Source of the DNA: Macrobrachium rosenbergii
Taxonomy: Eukaryota; Arthropoda; Malacostraca; Decapoda; Palaemonidae
Direction of reading: 5' to 3'
NCBI RefSeq assembly: GCF_040412425.1
Contig: NC_089788.1
Coordinates: 70,797,720-70,861,719 of the forward strand
DNA: 64,000 nt
In this document: piece by piece, positions 1 to 14,010 of the stretch
Layout of the letters: each line of letters opens with the position of its first letter
Position numbering within the stretch: position 1 is the stretch's first letter
The notes under the pieces: model-generated
Seen by the model: the letters and a program-made list of their open reading frames with translations, nothing else
Told to the model about the DNA's origin: nothing
Databases searched by the model: none
Position numbers and translations under genes: made by a program

Positions 1-47
<47 letters not shown>
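1..47. repeat. (TA)n microsatellite at window edge
   Basis: Uninterrupted TA dinucleotides run from the first base, so the array probably continues to the left of the window. Confidence 0.95.
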
Positions 48-51
<4 letters not shown>

Positions 52-52
<1 letters not shown>

Positions 53-135
53 ATTTCTAACTCTCATCAGGATCGAACCCAGGTCTTTCAATCCTGATGT
101 GAATCAGAAATTTATTTTTGTTCCACACGTGATTG
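52..135 (-). mobile_element. Possible SINE head fragment between TA arrays
   Basis: On the minus strand this segment carries GGGTTCGATCC, a good match to the RNA polymerase III box B of tRNA-derived SINEs. It is squeezed between two TA arrays, a common position for decapod SINE heads and tails. No convincing box A or target duplication is visible, so the call is tentative. Confidence 0.35.
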
Positions 136-142
136 TGTGTTG

Positions 143-144
<2 letters not shown>

Positions 145-214
<70 letters not shown>

Positions 215-230
215 TACATACACATATTTA
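145..230. repeat. (TA)n microsatellite
   Basis: About 60 bases of pure TA grade into TACATA and CACATA variants. Confidence 0.95.
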
Positions 231-2138
<1,908 letters not shown>

Positions 2139-2224
2139 ATAGTTCATTGTGGTTATTACATAAACAATTATATATGGTGAAAAAATAATAGAATATTTTA
2201 CACACAGATTTTATATTATGTATG

Positions 2225-2475
2225 TGTATATATTATGTATATATGTGTGTGTGTGTAAAGTCTACTAGTATCTTTCACCAGATGTACTGTAATTGCATAT
2301 GTAACAACCACAATAACATGTTATCTTCGTGTTGTCATCACAGCTTTTGGATACCCTCAACACTGTGAGCCTTGAATCCAAATTGGGGAAACAAATGGAG
2401 AGACCTCACCTTCCTTAGTGGGATTCGAACTCACCTATGGGAGGTCAAGTTGATGTTTATCTACACTATGCTGCA
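2225..2475 (-). mobile_element. Probable tRNA-derived SINE (minus strand)
   Basis: Read on the minus strand, the head near 2475-2400 contains GTTCGAATCCC (box B-like). It is followed by a body without coding potential and a simple-sequence tail of TG/TA repeats ending near 2225. The tail-next-to-TA-array arrangement and box B support a retroposed SINE. No target duplication was identified. Confidence 0.5.
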
Positions 2476-2628
2476 GTGAAAAATGATATTAATCGTATTC
2501 AGCTCATACATGTATACTGTACATAGATCTGTCAAATTCATATGCATTGCATTTGGGCTGAAATGGGCCATATAAAAAATTGCCAGGAAAGAGGTCATTG
2601 TAGTTATAATAAGTACAAACATGGACAG

Positions 2629-2815
<187 letters not shown>

Positions 2816-2977
2816 ACAAGTATGCAGGTATGTACTTGTTTCATAAGACTATCTATAAATAATTATGATTAATATTCATAAACACGGGTATTGGCTCTGG
2901 TTAGACATATATTTGAGATGATGATGCTTTATGGGACATGAAGACTCGAATCTTTGAAAAAACTTTGTGTTGCTTCT

Positions 2978-2981
<4 letters not shown>

Positions 2982-3028
<47 letters not shown>
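2982..3028. repeat. (CT)n microsatellite
   Basis: Pure CT dinucleotide array. Ser-Leu and Arg-Glu frames over it are artefacts. Confidence 0.95.
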
Positions 3029-3031
<3 letters not shown>

Positions 3032-6000
3032 CTCTGTTTTTTTTAACATGCCAACTTTCATGCATCATGTCTCGACTTTCTTTTTGAGACAGTTAATTGC
3101 TGTAACATTTATGTTTCTTTTGATCATTAAAAAAGATTGTGGTCGTTATAACACCACTTTTTCCCCGAGCGATTATTGCAGCCAGACTTCTGGCCTAGCC
3201 TCAAAACCCCAAGTCATTCAAACTTTCAAATTGCTCCCAGATGATCTTCTAGTAATCTAGTCGCTATACAAAGCATTTCCTCAGTGTTAGCTAAGTCAAA
3301 ATGGAGGTGGATATTTACAAATTTGCATTGTATACAAAAGTATTATCTGATTAATAAAAAAAAATCAATTTTTATTCATTACCATTGCACGCTCACCGAC
3401 CAGTCCAGGAGAGTTGTATCACTGAATACTTTTTGCATTTCATTTGATTACCGTGCAATTGGTATAATTTTGTGGATGTTGTATAATTGGGTCTCATTAC
3501 CACACTTGACACATCTTCACGTGACATGAAATATGTGCAATTACTTTGTTTTTAATGAGCCAGATTGATGTAAAGCACAGGGTTAGCTATCTTTATTCAG
3601 TTTCAGCGTTAGAATTTTTGAAATGATACTCGCCATTCAATTTTTATCAGTTTCGTGTATGTTTGTATACTGTAGGGCTTTCCCCAAATCATTTGAATTA
3701 CAAATAATTGAAAGAACCATTGCAATGGGACGAAACCGTAATGGCATCTCCCCATCTTACCTAAAAGTAAAGGATCAATTTGTAACGCCAGTAAAGAGTT
3801 CACACAAAGAGCCATCTGGCGTTTAGTTTGAAATCTGTGTACTATTCCGTCTGTCAACTTTTCAAGGTCATTGGATGTTTTGAGTGCTTGCGTAAACACA
3901 CCGCTAGTCATTCTTCTGTGTTTTCGTACGTTGTTTTAGACTGTATACGCCGACTGTGATAGATTTTTTTACGGAATAGCAGAGGTCGTTATAATTTATG
4001 TACAAAAGGTAATTCATTATTTGTTTTGATCATCACAGCTAGCAACTTTCCTTGAACCTACTGTAGGTTAGCCGAGTCTGACTCTACTGTAGATATGGGA
4101 AACCGGATGGGCATAGGCTAAGCCTGTTTTCACCAGAAAGTCTGGGCCATACTATGACGTAAATTTCTTGCTTAAGTACAGGAACCATATATTTCAAAGT
4201 TAGGCTATCATGTGATTATTTTTCATTTTCACTATGATGATTATGGCTAATCATTCTCCTTTTGTCTCCCTGATCACTGCCCCTGACAATTAAAGGGAAC
4301 CATAATTGGTAACCAGTGTTTTAATGTCGTGAAAAGCAAAACTGAGTAGATTACTGCCAGCTGTAGTGACTAAATATGCACAAGGCACTGAGTGACTGAT
4401 TATTAAGTACATTGTTTCACTGTATAATCGATGCTAGCTAAAAGGCAGGAGAATGTGGCAGTAGTGAATAAAGGTGTACATTCTAACCTATCCTAACAAG
4501 GGTGCTAATTTTAGTTAAAGGGTCTTCCCTCACTCCAGTTAATATACTTCATAATTATTGCTCTCACCGCGGACAGGCGGCTTAGAATGACCTTATTGCT
4601 TATTGAAGTTTGAAGAGAATTGTAATTTTCAAAAGTATAAACGCTACAGTTCTTTTGGCAGATGTTGGAAACTTTGGGGCGGGTTTGTAAGGATAGTATT
4701 GAGTGACATACTGGCTGGGTGTTGTCTAGTTTATTGGTGGTTCCTTACTCAACTAAGTAAAGAATCTTCGAAGTTGTTATTGGCTGGTGCAAGCCGCAAA
4801 GTAGTTTCTGCACACAGACAGGTCAAAGCAGATTATGTTTTCGGACATCTGTGCTTGTGGACAGACAAGCAGATGGCGATTGTGAGAGACATAATAGACG
4901 TACGATGATAAAACATATATCAATGGGAAGTCCAGGAAATTCCACGTATGGACATTTGCCTGAGATTTGAGACAGATTAATGAATACAATGCAGTAGCAT
5001 AATATACGTAAAATGGCGAGACGTTTGGCGTCTTCACAAACAGAAACATACAGTTTGACACAGAAGATTCGGTGAAACATTGAGTACATGATCGAAATGC
5101 TTGCATGGCAATGCAAGTAGTGGTGATTGTACATGAATCGAGACAACAATGGTTAGAGAGAAATAGACAGGAATATTGTATGGTAGAAGTTGCGTTCCTT
5201 CGAGCGATGGCCGCAGACGCGCAGGAGGGAGAGAGAGAGCGGGATGCTTTGTAATTTTGTCCGATGGGTGACATACACACGTGTGCCGGTAATCTCTTAT
5301 AGGTTCATGAAACTACATAAGCATTTTTTCTCTTCTTGCTGAACAATGAGCCCAAGGTGATGCACATCATATGCAAATTGTATGTTTTAAAGGAAAACGT
5401 GTTTTATAAGATTTACACGGAGTGGCAGTCCTATGGTACTTTCTCACGAAATACACGGTAGTGAAGATCAATCGTTGTTTCCCAGCCCCTTATTTATAGA
5501 TGGGCACATTCATTATTTAATCTGGGATTTTGAGTGAGGGGCCAGAAAAAATGTACAGGGACATTCATTGCATATGGCGTAACATCCCTTCAGCATTTCG
5601 AGTGGTGTTTCGCAATCTTCTGTCCTCCGACCCACTTTTCGACCCGTTATTTAGTGACCTCCAGTTTAACCCCGTGCTTGTACTAGTGACTCGGCGGGGT
5701 TGACTCTCAGACTGACTCTGGCCTTGTCTGTCTGCCGATTTTGAGAGCTTATTGGAAAGTGGTCTTAGCAACTCGGTGTTCTATGTCTCTAAAACAGTTT
5801 TTAATTGGGTTTGCCTCCTGTCCATCATGTGTTTATTTGACGGCAATATCATACAGCTTCTGAACTTCAGTCAACATTAAATTTTACCACTGAAATCATT
5901 AAGCGTTTAGATGTGCGTTGTACTTTTGTTTTACTGCTCATAATTATTAAAGTTTTTTTTTTTTTTTTTTCATATTGAAATTATTGTGGAACTTTCCAAC

Positions 6001-6070
6001 CCCACGCCCCCCGCCTCTCTCTCTTTGTTTCATATTGAAATTAATGTGGAACTTTCCAACCCCACGCCCT

Positions 6071-6078
<8 letters not shown>
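3029..6078. other. Intergenic, no gene seen
   Basis: Short frames of up to 167 codons occur on both strands, but none shows a recognisable domain or a paired set of splice sites. At about 4565-4590 there is a CACCGCGGACAGGCGGCTTAG-like stretch, which resembles the end of the repeat unit found four times at 59.3-60.4 kb. Confidence 0.4.

Positions 6079-6157
<79 letters not shown>
6079..6157. repeat. (CT)n microsatellite next to a direct repeat
   Basis: A long CT array follows two direct copies of a ~60-base segment (about 5970-6022 and 6030-6079, both containing GGAACTTTCCAACCCCACGCC). A smaller CT run lies at 6251-6274. Confidence 0.9.
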
Positions 6158-6160
<3 letters not shown>

Positions 6161-6579
6161 ATTGTAAGGGTTAGTGACTTCTTCATACTTCCCAGCTGTG
6201 AAATTTTTCCATAATATTTTCCCAGACGTACAATGACCCAGCCTCCAAAAACATTCTCTCTCTCTCTCTCTCTTTACCCATGTGGGGTTGAGCCCCACCT
6301 TTCTCTCTTTCCCTTTCTCTTGTGCCGTTTCCACCAGATCTGGTCTAAGTAATGCCATGGGGTGCCAGTTCCATCGGCCTCTGCATTGAAATAAAAATGG
6401 CAATTTCGGATAAGTGACAAGTTTAATTTCAAATCGCAGCCGTAAACAATATTCTTGAGGCTTTTTTTTTTTAAATAATTTTATTGACGTTCTCAAATGA
6501 CTAATTTTACAAAAAAACAGATTTGTTCCAACACGATATATAAACCATCGGTCCTTAACATTAGGAATTACTTACAGTG

Positions 6580-7035
6580 AAGCTGGACACGGCTGTCTAT
6601 ACAATTGCACTGTAAAGGCGAAGTCCAAAGATCGAGTTATCCATAATAAGTAAAAAATGCGCCGAAGTTTCGTCGGCGCAATCGAGTTTTCTGTACAGCG
6701 TACAATGCTGTTTGAAACTCTCAGCCACGGCCCATGAAACTCAGCCGCAGCCCATGAAACTCTCAGCCGCAGCCCATGAAACTCGCACTCATGGCCCGGT
6801 GGTGGCATGTGTTGTTGGCACCATAGCAGTACCAGACGCACGATCATGGCTAACTTCAACCTTAAATAAAATAAAAACTACTGAAGCTAGAGGACTGCAA
6901 TTTGATATGTTGATCAACTTACCAATTTGCGACCCTCTAGCCTCGGTAGTTTTTAAGATCTGAGGGCGGACAGAAAAAGTGCGGACGGACGGACAAATAG
7001 CCATCTCAATAGTTTTCATTTACAGAAAACTAAAA
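6580..7035 (+). mobile_element. Interspersed repeat with two hairpins
   Basis: This block has three internal structures: a perfect GCGCCGA/TCGGCGC hairpin near 6660-6680; two to three ~23-base tandem copies built on CAGCCGCAGCCCATGAAACT at about 6720-6785; and a ~35-base inverted repeat at 6872-6956 whose arms read as a variant of ACTACTGAGGCTAGAGG. The composition resembles a repeat I recall as widespread in decapod genomes. No transposase or reverse transcriptase frame is present, so the class is unknown. Confidence 0.55.
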
Positions 7036-7039
7036 ATCA

Positions 7040-8629
7040 ATTGAAAATCATAATTGTGAATAAGTCTGTCACTCAGACTTAAACTGCGCAGTTAAAATTC
7101 GACGTTCACCCCATTTTGGTGAGGAAATAAGTCAAGACAGCGGAAATGTATCACAGCCGAGCTAAATTTATTCCAAGGAATCCTCTCTTAACATCGAGCA
7201 AGCTGTCATTTCAAGATTTACCCTGTATTGAAGGCAAAAATCTTTCGGAGAATTTATGCGTTACGGAAATGTCGGTCGTAAACTTCGTAGTTGGTTTTTG
7301 TCATATGTAATAAATTTTTTTTCCAGGTATCAGAATAAACGATCACTGTTATATTTTTTAACTTTTTGTTTTACGGTTTATGAGTTATTCAAGTTTATAT
7401 TCCCGACGGGAAAACTTAAAACCGATAATGACGTCATTCCTTTAATTATCGGCCATGCTTTCAATTGTACATAGCCAGTCTGCTATATCTAACCCCCTGC
7501 TTTTAATCATCATCATCATCATCAAGCTTCTGTATGTTATACGTATTTAATAAATACTTTTTATTGTCGTCAAATAACAAGCTGGTAGGCGTGGTTGTTA
7601 TTTTTGTAAAGGCGGGTCTTATTTTATTCATATTTCCGGTTAAGATCAGATTGCTTCTTTAATTAAAAAGGGCATTGTAGGGTGTGTAATATTGATAGAA
7701 AACGTATAGGGTGACTTGTTTGAAAATTCGGACCATTTTTTTTCCCACCTCAGTCCAATTATCACTTTTGAAAGCGTTTATTTGTATTTTCTCGTGAAAA
7801 GTTTAACTTTAGTTTTCATTGCTTACATGTATTATTTTCCATAAATAGATGTGTGTTCTTTCTAATATATTCTTGGTATGCCATTGCTCTTTCGAATCCA
7901 GGTAAAAAAAGTCACAGGAAAAAGTCACAATCTTTGATAGTGACCCCCAAAGGTTATAACCAGGTATGCATCCACCTTTGCGGCGTGTTTTGAACAAGCC
8001 CGCTGGGGATTCCAGTATAAGCATAAACAAAAGACTGTAAATATAAAAAAATATTGTGACATTTTTCCCCTGTGACTTTATTACCGGCCACCATAAGTTA
8101 ATGTGACTTTCTTTCCTAGCCAAAATTGACACTTTTTCCTGTGACTTTATAACCGGCCACCGATTTTTCTCCTCATGCAGCCGGACAAAATTTCCTCCTA
8201 ACTGATGTCGTAAAGTTTCATCGATTTCTATCAGAATTCGTCACGATTTCTCCCATTACAATACAATTACATATTCCGAGTAACAGAGGTTTGACAGGAA
8301 CATCGCAGGAGAAACGAACCTTGAACGGAAATCATTACGTAATGGCGCCGTATCCAAAGCGAATGCCTCTTGGTTTTCAGAGAGGAATGTTGATTGTTCG
8401 AAAGTTTAACTTAATGTCTATAATAACCTGGCATGTGATACGTCGGGTATTGTACATGGGCATGGTTCATGCGTCGAGTGTTTGACGTCATGTTCGTCAT
8501 AACAGGGCATTTCTACCTAGAACCACCGCCTTTCACTTTGCCTCCCATTAATTTTTTTTTTTCAAGGGCATAAATTTTCTGATTGCTTGTTCCGCCGATT
8601 GTTTTAACTCTTGTGCTCTCACATGATCA

Positions 8630-8631
<2 letters not shown>
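7040..8631. other. Intergenic, no gene seen
   Basis: Contains a short (ATC)n run at about 7507-7523. At 7895-8160, related segments including GTGACTTTATNACCGGCCACC occur in direct and inverted orientation, suggesting an old repeat. No supported coding exon. Confidence 0.35.

Positions 8632-8632
<1 letters not shown>

Positions 8633-8702
<70 letters not shown>
8633..8702. repeat. (CT)n microsatellite
   Basis: Seventy bases of uninterrupted CT. Confidence 0.95.
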
Positions 8703-8703
<1 letters not shown>

Positions 8704-9006
8704 AGCTTTGTGTAATGTAAGAAGCGGGTAATGTTTTGTTAGATATTTACGAAAGTGGTTCATCCTTATGAATCTAGATTCTACAAAAGTCACCTACTTT
8801 ACGTACTAGTTTCAACAGAATAGTTTGGGAATTAAAAAGTCTAGAATAATAATAATAGCAGGAGAACGAAGGGAAGAAAACCTTTTAAACTGATTTCCAC
8901 GACCTCCAAACTATTTCCTTCAGTGTGTTAATAAGTAAATACACGTCTTTTTCCAGGAAAGATTGTGTAATTTTTGCACAGCTTGGAAAAATTAAATGGC
9001 AATGAT

Positions 9007-9009
<3 letters not shown>

Positions 9010-9065
<56 letters not shown>
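9010..9065. repeat. (CT)n microsatellite
   Basis: Uninterrupted CT array. Confidence 0.95.
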
Positions 9066-9067
<2 letters not shown>

Positions 9068-11582
9068 GGAAACTGGGATTCCTACCATATACCTTCTATC
9101 CCCGTAACAATGTAACACGCCCGTTTGGATGACGGTGATTGGGATGTATTGCATATCATTAGCACAGCCAACCGCTGTTAACATGACCCAAAAAAGTATA
9201 GATTGTGATAAGTTTATTTTGGGGAGCCCCTCCTATCGTCCCTTATTCGGACCATCAGGTGGGTTCCTTTTGTGTCAAAGTTTTAGTATCGTGGTTAGCA
9301 CGTTTGGACCACCCGGTGGAATCCTTTTATTTATAAAGTAAAATTATAGTATTCTGGTTAGCACGTTGGGGAAACCATAAATAATCTTAATAGGACCAAG
9401 CTTTGGCAGACATCTCTCACGAAAGCAAATGTTTTGAAATGTTTATTTAGCTTGAGAAATTCGTACAACGGAGGAAACTTGTTTTCGATGTCATGGTTTC
9501 AAGCACGGTTCTCCCGGAGACACTCAGTGGTGAAAGGTTAACCCACATCATGGCTAGGTGTTGCAAAAAGAAAGCAGGCCGACGATTATTGGCGAATTTA
9601 TAACTCTCGTGCTCGCTTCCAAGGTTTCAGCTTAGTGGAGAAAAGGATTAATAAGGTGATATTCAGTTCCTGCATTATACAATCATCGGTAAGCGACGTC
9701 CCGAAGCTCTAAGGAAACCTTCATTCTTTCCACATAATATAGGGCCTCTGGTGAGATAAGTGGCCCAGGCTAGTAGACTTCAATTCTTAACGTGAGGTTC
9801 ATTAACCGTAGGCAGTCGCTGTTAAACAGGCAAGAATTTATTATGCGAACCCCTGAGGTAAATTTAGATAGTGTCGTTCAACAGCACTTATCTGATTATA
9901 TGTTGTCACTGCAGGTGTGTAAGGTAGCAAGGAAGGCTGAGAAACTCAGTCGATTATTATCTATATTAGATCAATAAGAAAAAATACAGCAGTCGTCGAT
10001 GTTCATCTTTGGTAAGTGGTAAAATCCGTACGAAAATACTTTTGCCATTCAAGAAGGGACTCCTGACAATGTGGAAGAATCTGCCGCCATATACTGTCAG
10101 CGAGTTGCTATGTATGGTTCCAAAGGTCGCTTTAAGTTCTCAGTACGTCTCTTGGTATTTGGTTGCTGGCCTCATGCCCTCTGCCCCGGCTGCAATCGAC
10201 CACAGTTGACTAATCATCAGATACTTAATTCACTGCCTAGGTTCAGAGATAATGGGTTTTTCAGGCAATGGGCCCCGATTTGCTGCTCTCTTCTCCGTGG
10301 ATTCGATCTCGGCCTTTGGCTAGTGATGGTAAGTTGACGTCTGTTGTAACTAAAAAATTATGAGATTTTACAAGAATATTAAAGACTGGTTACGTTACCA
10401 TATTCAGGGTTGGATATACTACAGTGCATATATTGCTAGCATTACACTGACATCAGAGATGGAAAACTGATAAACTAATAAAAAAAATTTTAATCCTACA
10501 AATAGTTTTGGCTCTAGTGCTATATACCGTACTTTTTAAATTCCCAACTTCATGAAATTGTTTGTAGGTACTATACGGAAGTAGAATTCCTTCACCTATC
10601 TGATTTTTAAGTATAATCCGGCATCTCGAGTTCCCAGGTAGGATACCCCAACAATCCTGATTGGTCAAGAAAAGGGGCGTCTTCGGGAAGCTATCTTGCG
10701 ATTGGTCTCATCAGAGATTACCGGTTACGTCCTTCACACAAGGACGTTTTCACCATTAGGATGTTTATCATTGTGAATTCCAAGGTCCCTTTTCTATAGA
10801 CCATGGCGGATTCTGGTATTTTTTCTAGAAAGTACGGAATCTCTGCATCCTTTCTATTGTTTGACAGTTAATGAGGCTTTTCAGAAATCTTCATAGTTTT
10901 ATATACTGAGTGGCGGTTCAAGTTAAATGTAAGAAATCTTACACGAGTATTTTTGTCGAAATAACCGTGGGGTGACAACCTCAAAACTGCTTTCGCTCAA
11001 ATTCTAGATTCTTCCAGCCAAGTTGCCTGATAGCTTTTATTGGTTATTAAATTCACGGTCTTGCCCTTGCATACCTTCACTCTTGACCGCTTTGTTGCAC
11101 AATTCTCTTTGCTTTCCATATTGTGCATTGCTAATACGACGAGGATTTGGACGCCTTGCACCTGTAATGAGGGAGAAAGAGCGCATGTGCTGTCTAGCAT
11201 TTAATGTATCCGGTAGCCGGCGACCAAGTTCCTAGGACCGCGTAGCCTCCGGCCCTTGGGTAGGGCCGAGTCGTCAGGTACGATTTTTTAGGGTGACGGA
11301 TACGATCTCTTGGTTTATTGTCTACAGCTTTCATGTTTTTTTTTTTATTACACTTTAGAGTTGTCAGTTTTGCCATCTTTACTATTAAATTGTTCGACAT
11401 TTGTTTCTTTAGTGGTGCTCATCTTTGGGAACCTTTCTGCGATCATTGGAAGACTTAAACTTGAGTGATTACACGAATTTTATGGCCCTTTATGCCGCCA
11501 CCTTCAGTGTAATAAGCCTTTGTTGATCGGCGTTTTAATGAACAGTAATACTGAATTTTTTTCGCTAAACTGCAATGTCAAA

Positions 11583-11584
<2 letters not shown>
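9066..11584. other. Intergenic or 5' flank of brambleberry, no gene seen
   Basis: Two near-direct repeats at about 9215-9370 share the words GTGGTTAGCACG / CTGGTTAGCACG. Short frames around 9.8-10.3 kb have no recognisable product. A non-coding first exon of the downstream gene could lie here, because the first coding exon is preceded by a splice acceptor, but its position cannot be fixed from sequence. Confidence 0.35.

Positions 11585-11660
<76 letters not shown>
11585..11660. repeat. (GA)n microsatellite
   Basis: Uninterrupted GA array. Confidence 0.95.
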
Positions 11661-11663
<3 letters not shown>

Positions 11664-12827
11664 TTTATTTCCTGTCGCACGGATAATTTTTTTTTTAGCC
11701 TGTCATGACATGCATACACTATTGTAAGTTGTCCACATTCTTTTTTTTCTTATTCTAAGAGTTTATTGAAATCTTTGATGGAAGAAATGTAAGGGGCAAA
11801 TTTAGTCGCCTCAGAATTGTCATTATATCATTTTGCTTAATTGCATTTTGGAGTTTAATTTTTCTTTAGTATCCATCTGTATTAGGAGTTACAGATTTGT
11901 TCCTTGTCGTGAGAATGTTTTCATGAAAAATTATTATAGATTCCCTGACGCCTTGTATGGTATCAGCTTGGTATTTTTTTAAAATTAAATTTTAGTTCAA
12001 AGCTTACACTTAACATTTATATGTTTGTAAAATTTTTTTTATATGCCATAGGAATGCATTTATCCGTTTTACTATGTCTTAGACATCGTTAAATCTTAGT
12101 TTACTCATTTGGGTTTTGAAAATTCTAAGTATATAATTTCTTTTTTATGCAAAATTTGTAAGTCGCATTTACAAGAGTAGACGTAAGCTTTCGTTAATGC
12201 GTTTATTAAATGCCTGTATGAAGTGTTTTCTTTTGTGCCAAAGGTTGAGAGTTAATGCACAAAAAAAAAAAATATGTAAGAATAAAAATACTGCTGGGCG
12301 CATAGTATGTAATAAATTTTCCATCAATAGATAACTAATATATTGGAATTAACAGGAGTACGCTTGTTCAGCCCGTGTAAACTAATCTTTGTGTCGTATT
12401 TTCCTTTCGCAAGGGTCTTGTAATGAGGTAAAAATTTTGATATCAGGCTGTTATAGAAGTGGAAAATATCAGTGAGTTTTAAATCTCGGCCGTCTTTATT
12501 TATAGACCACATAAGTAACTAGTAACGTGCTACGTTATCACTGGAAAAGTTACAGTCGCGAATGATAAGCTCACAGTAAAGTCTAAGAAAGAGAATCGTA
12601 ATCAGAAATTGATTTTAGCTGTAAGGAAAGCACCGACTGACCAAGCCTGCTTATTTTATTTTGTTTGCATTTGTTTCGATATACTTCATTCTCGTGTGTA
12701 TGTATTCATGTGTGTCTGTGACGAGTTTATTAAATGGTTGCTTTTGATTGCAAAATCGAATCCTTGTAAAAACTCGAAGGTATTGCGTTAGATGAGCGTT
12801 TTATTAAATTTTGTTCTTTTTTTACAG
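11661..12827. other. Upstream of brambleberry coding exon 1, probably a 5' UTR intron
   Basis: AT-rich, with no coding content seen. It ends in a polypyrimidine tract and TTTACAG at 12821-12827, a good acceptor. This implies an upstream non-coding exon. Confidence 0.4.
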
Positions 12828-12842
12828 GAAGAACAATAGGCC

Positions 12843-12985
12843 ATGGATGTTTTAGTGTTTTACCTACTAGTTTTTATTGGCCCAGGGAAGGCGTTGGTCC
12901 CTGCAAGCGAAGGTAGCCTCACTTCACTCACCGAAGAAGGAAAATTGCAGTATGACATAATTGCCCGCGAGGCAAGGATGCCTAG
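12843..12985 (+). CDS. bmb: brambleberry exon 1 (signal peptide)
   Basis: Begins ATG in CCATGG context and encodes residues 1-47 plus two bases. MDVLVFYLLVFIGPGKA looks like a cleavable ER signal. Donor AG|GTAAG. The acceptor at 12827 places about 15 bases of 5' UTR in the same exon. Confidence 0.85.
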
Positions 12986-13958
12986 GTAAGATTGCTATTC
13001 ATTCTTTTTTTATTTTTTATGGGACGGGCATTCTGATACCCTTATCTGGTGCAGACCAGACGTAAACGAAAAGAGAACAGTGAAGAAAAAAAAATTAGTT
13101 CTAGCCCAGAAACATGCCAGTGACCTCCCTCTTAAAAAAAAAAAAATTAGGGTCGAAGATTGTTTGAGTTGGGAAAACTCGGGTGCTTGCCTATAAAAAC
13201 TTTTGACGTAAATTTCTGTATATATGAAGACCAAAGCATTTGGAATTAAGTAATCTTCAGTCAAAGTTGATTGAAAGCACAGAAGCGCTTAATGTTCCCT
13301 CGGGTTAATATGGGAGTAATTAAGCAAATAGTAGGATGGTGCAATCTGAGATATAATTACCTCTTGGTAATGTAAGGTTACATTCTTTACAGCAAGGGTA
13401 TATTATACAACATGATTATTTAAGTTTGCGTCCTCTCTGTGAATCATTTAAAGTTATTACAATACTGAAGGTTTAAAAACTAGTGCAGACATAGACTGCG
13501 ATAACCATAGGCACACGTACTTGGAAATTCCATGATTCACTTCAAGCCTTTACCCAGGGGTTATATAGTTTGTGATATTTAGTAACAGAAGCCTTGTCAT
13601 GTTTGTATATATTTAAGCAAGATAAATAGAATGTTCGTTCGAGAGGTTGGGCTGTATTGAGATTTTGTAGTTTTTTGATGTTCAGGAATCTTTAGTGGTT
13701 GTGTGCACATCTGCTGCTGTTTGCTCTTTTTTTATAGAAAAGATGAATAAATCGGTGTATAACATGTTTATTTTTGGGTTTAAATTCCAAGTCTTAAGGC
13801 CTAGATATATGTGATTTTAAAGTAGGGTAAAAGCAGTGTGATAGGCAAGGATAACTAAAAAAAACTTGGCTACAAAGAAAAAATCTCATAGTTAAAGAAA
13901 ACATGAAACAATGGGTCGCAAAGAAATTGTTTGGAAATAGTGTCCTACAGTAGCATGC

Positions 13959-14010
<52 letters not shown>

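Noticed and set aside
4777..5280. 167-codon minus-strand reading frame
   Set aside because: No recognisable domain, no splice context, and composition like the surrounding AT-rich DNA.
5947..6496. Arg-Glu and Ser-Leu repeat reading frames here and at other GA/CT arrays (2.9, 8.6, 9.0, 11.6, 13.9 and 58.5 kb)
   Set aside because: They are translations of dinucleotide repeats without any other support.
9270..9370. tRNA box A-like words (GTATCGTGGTTAGCACG)
   Set aside because: No box B follows at the right distance and no cloverleaf can be drawn.
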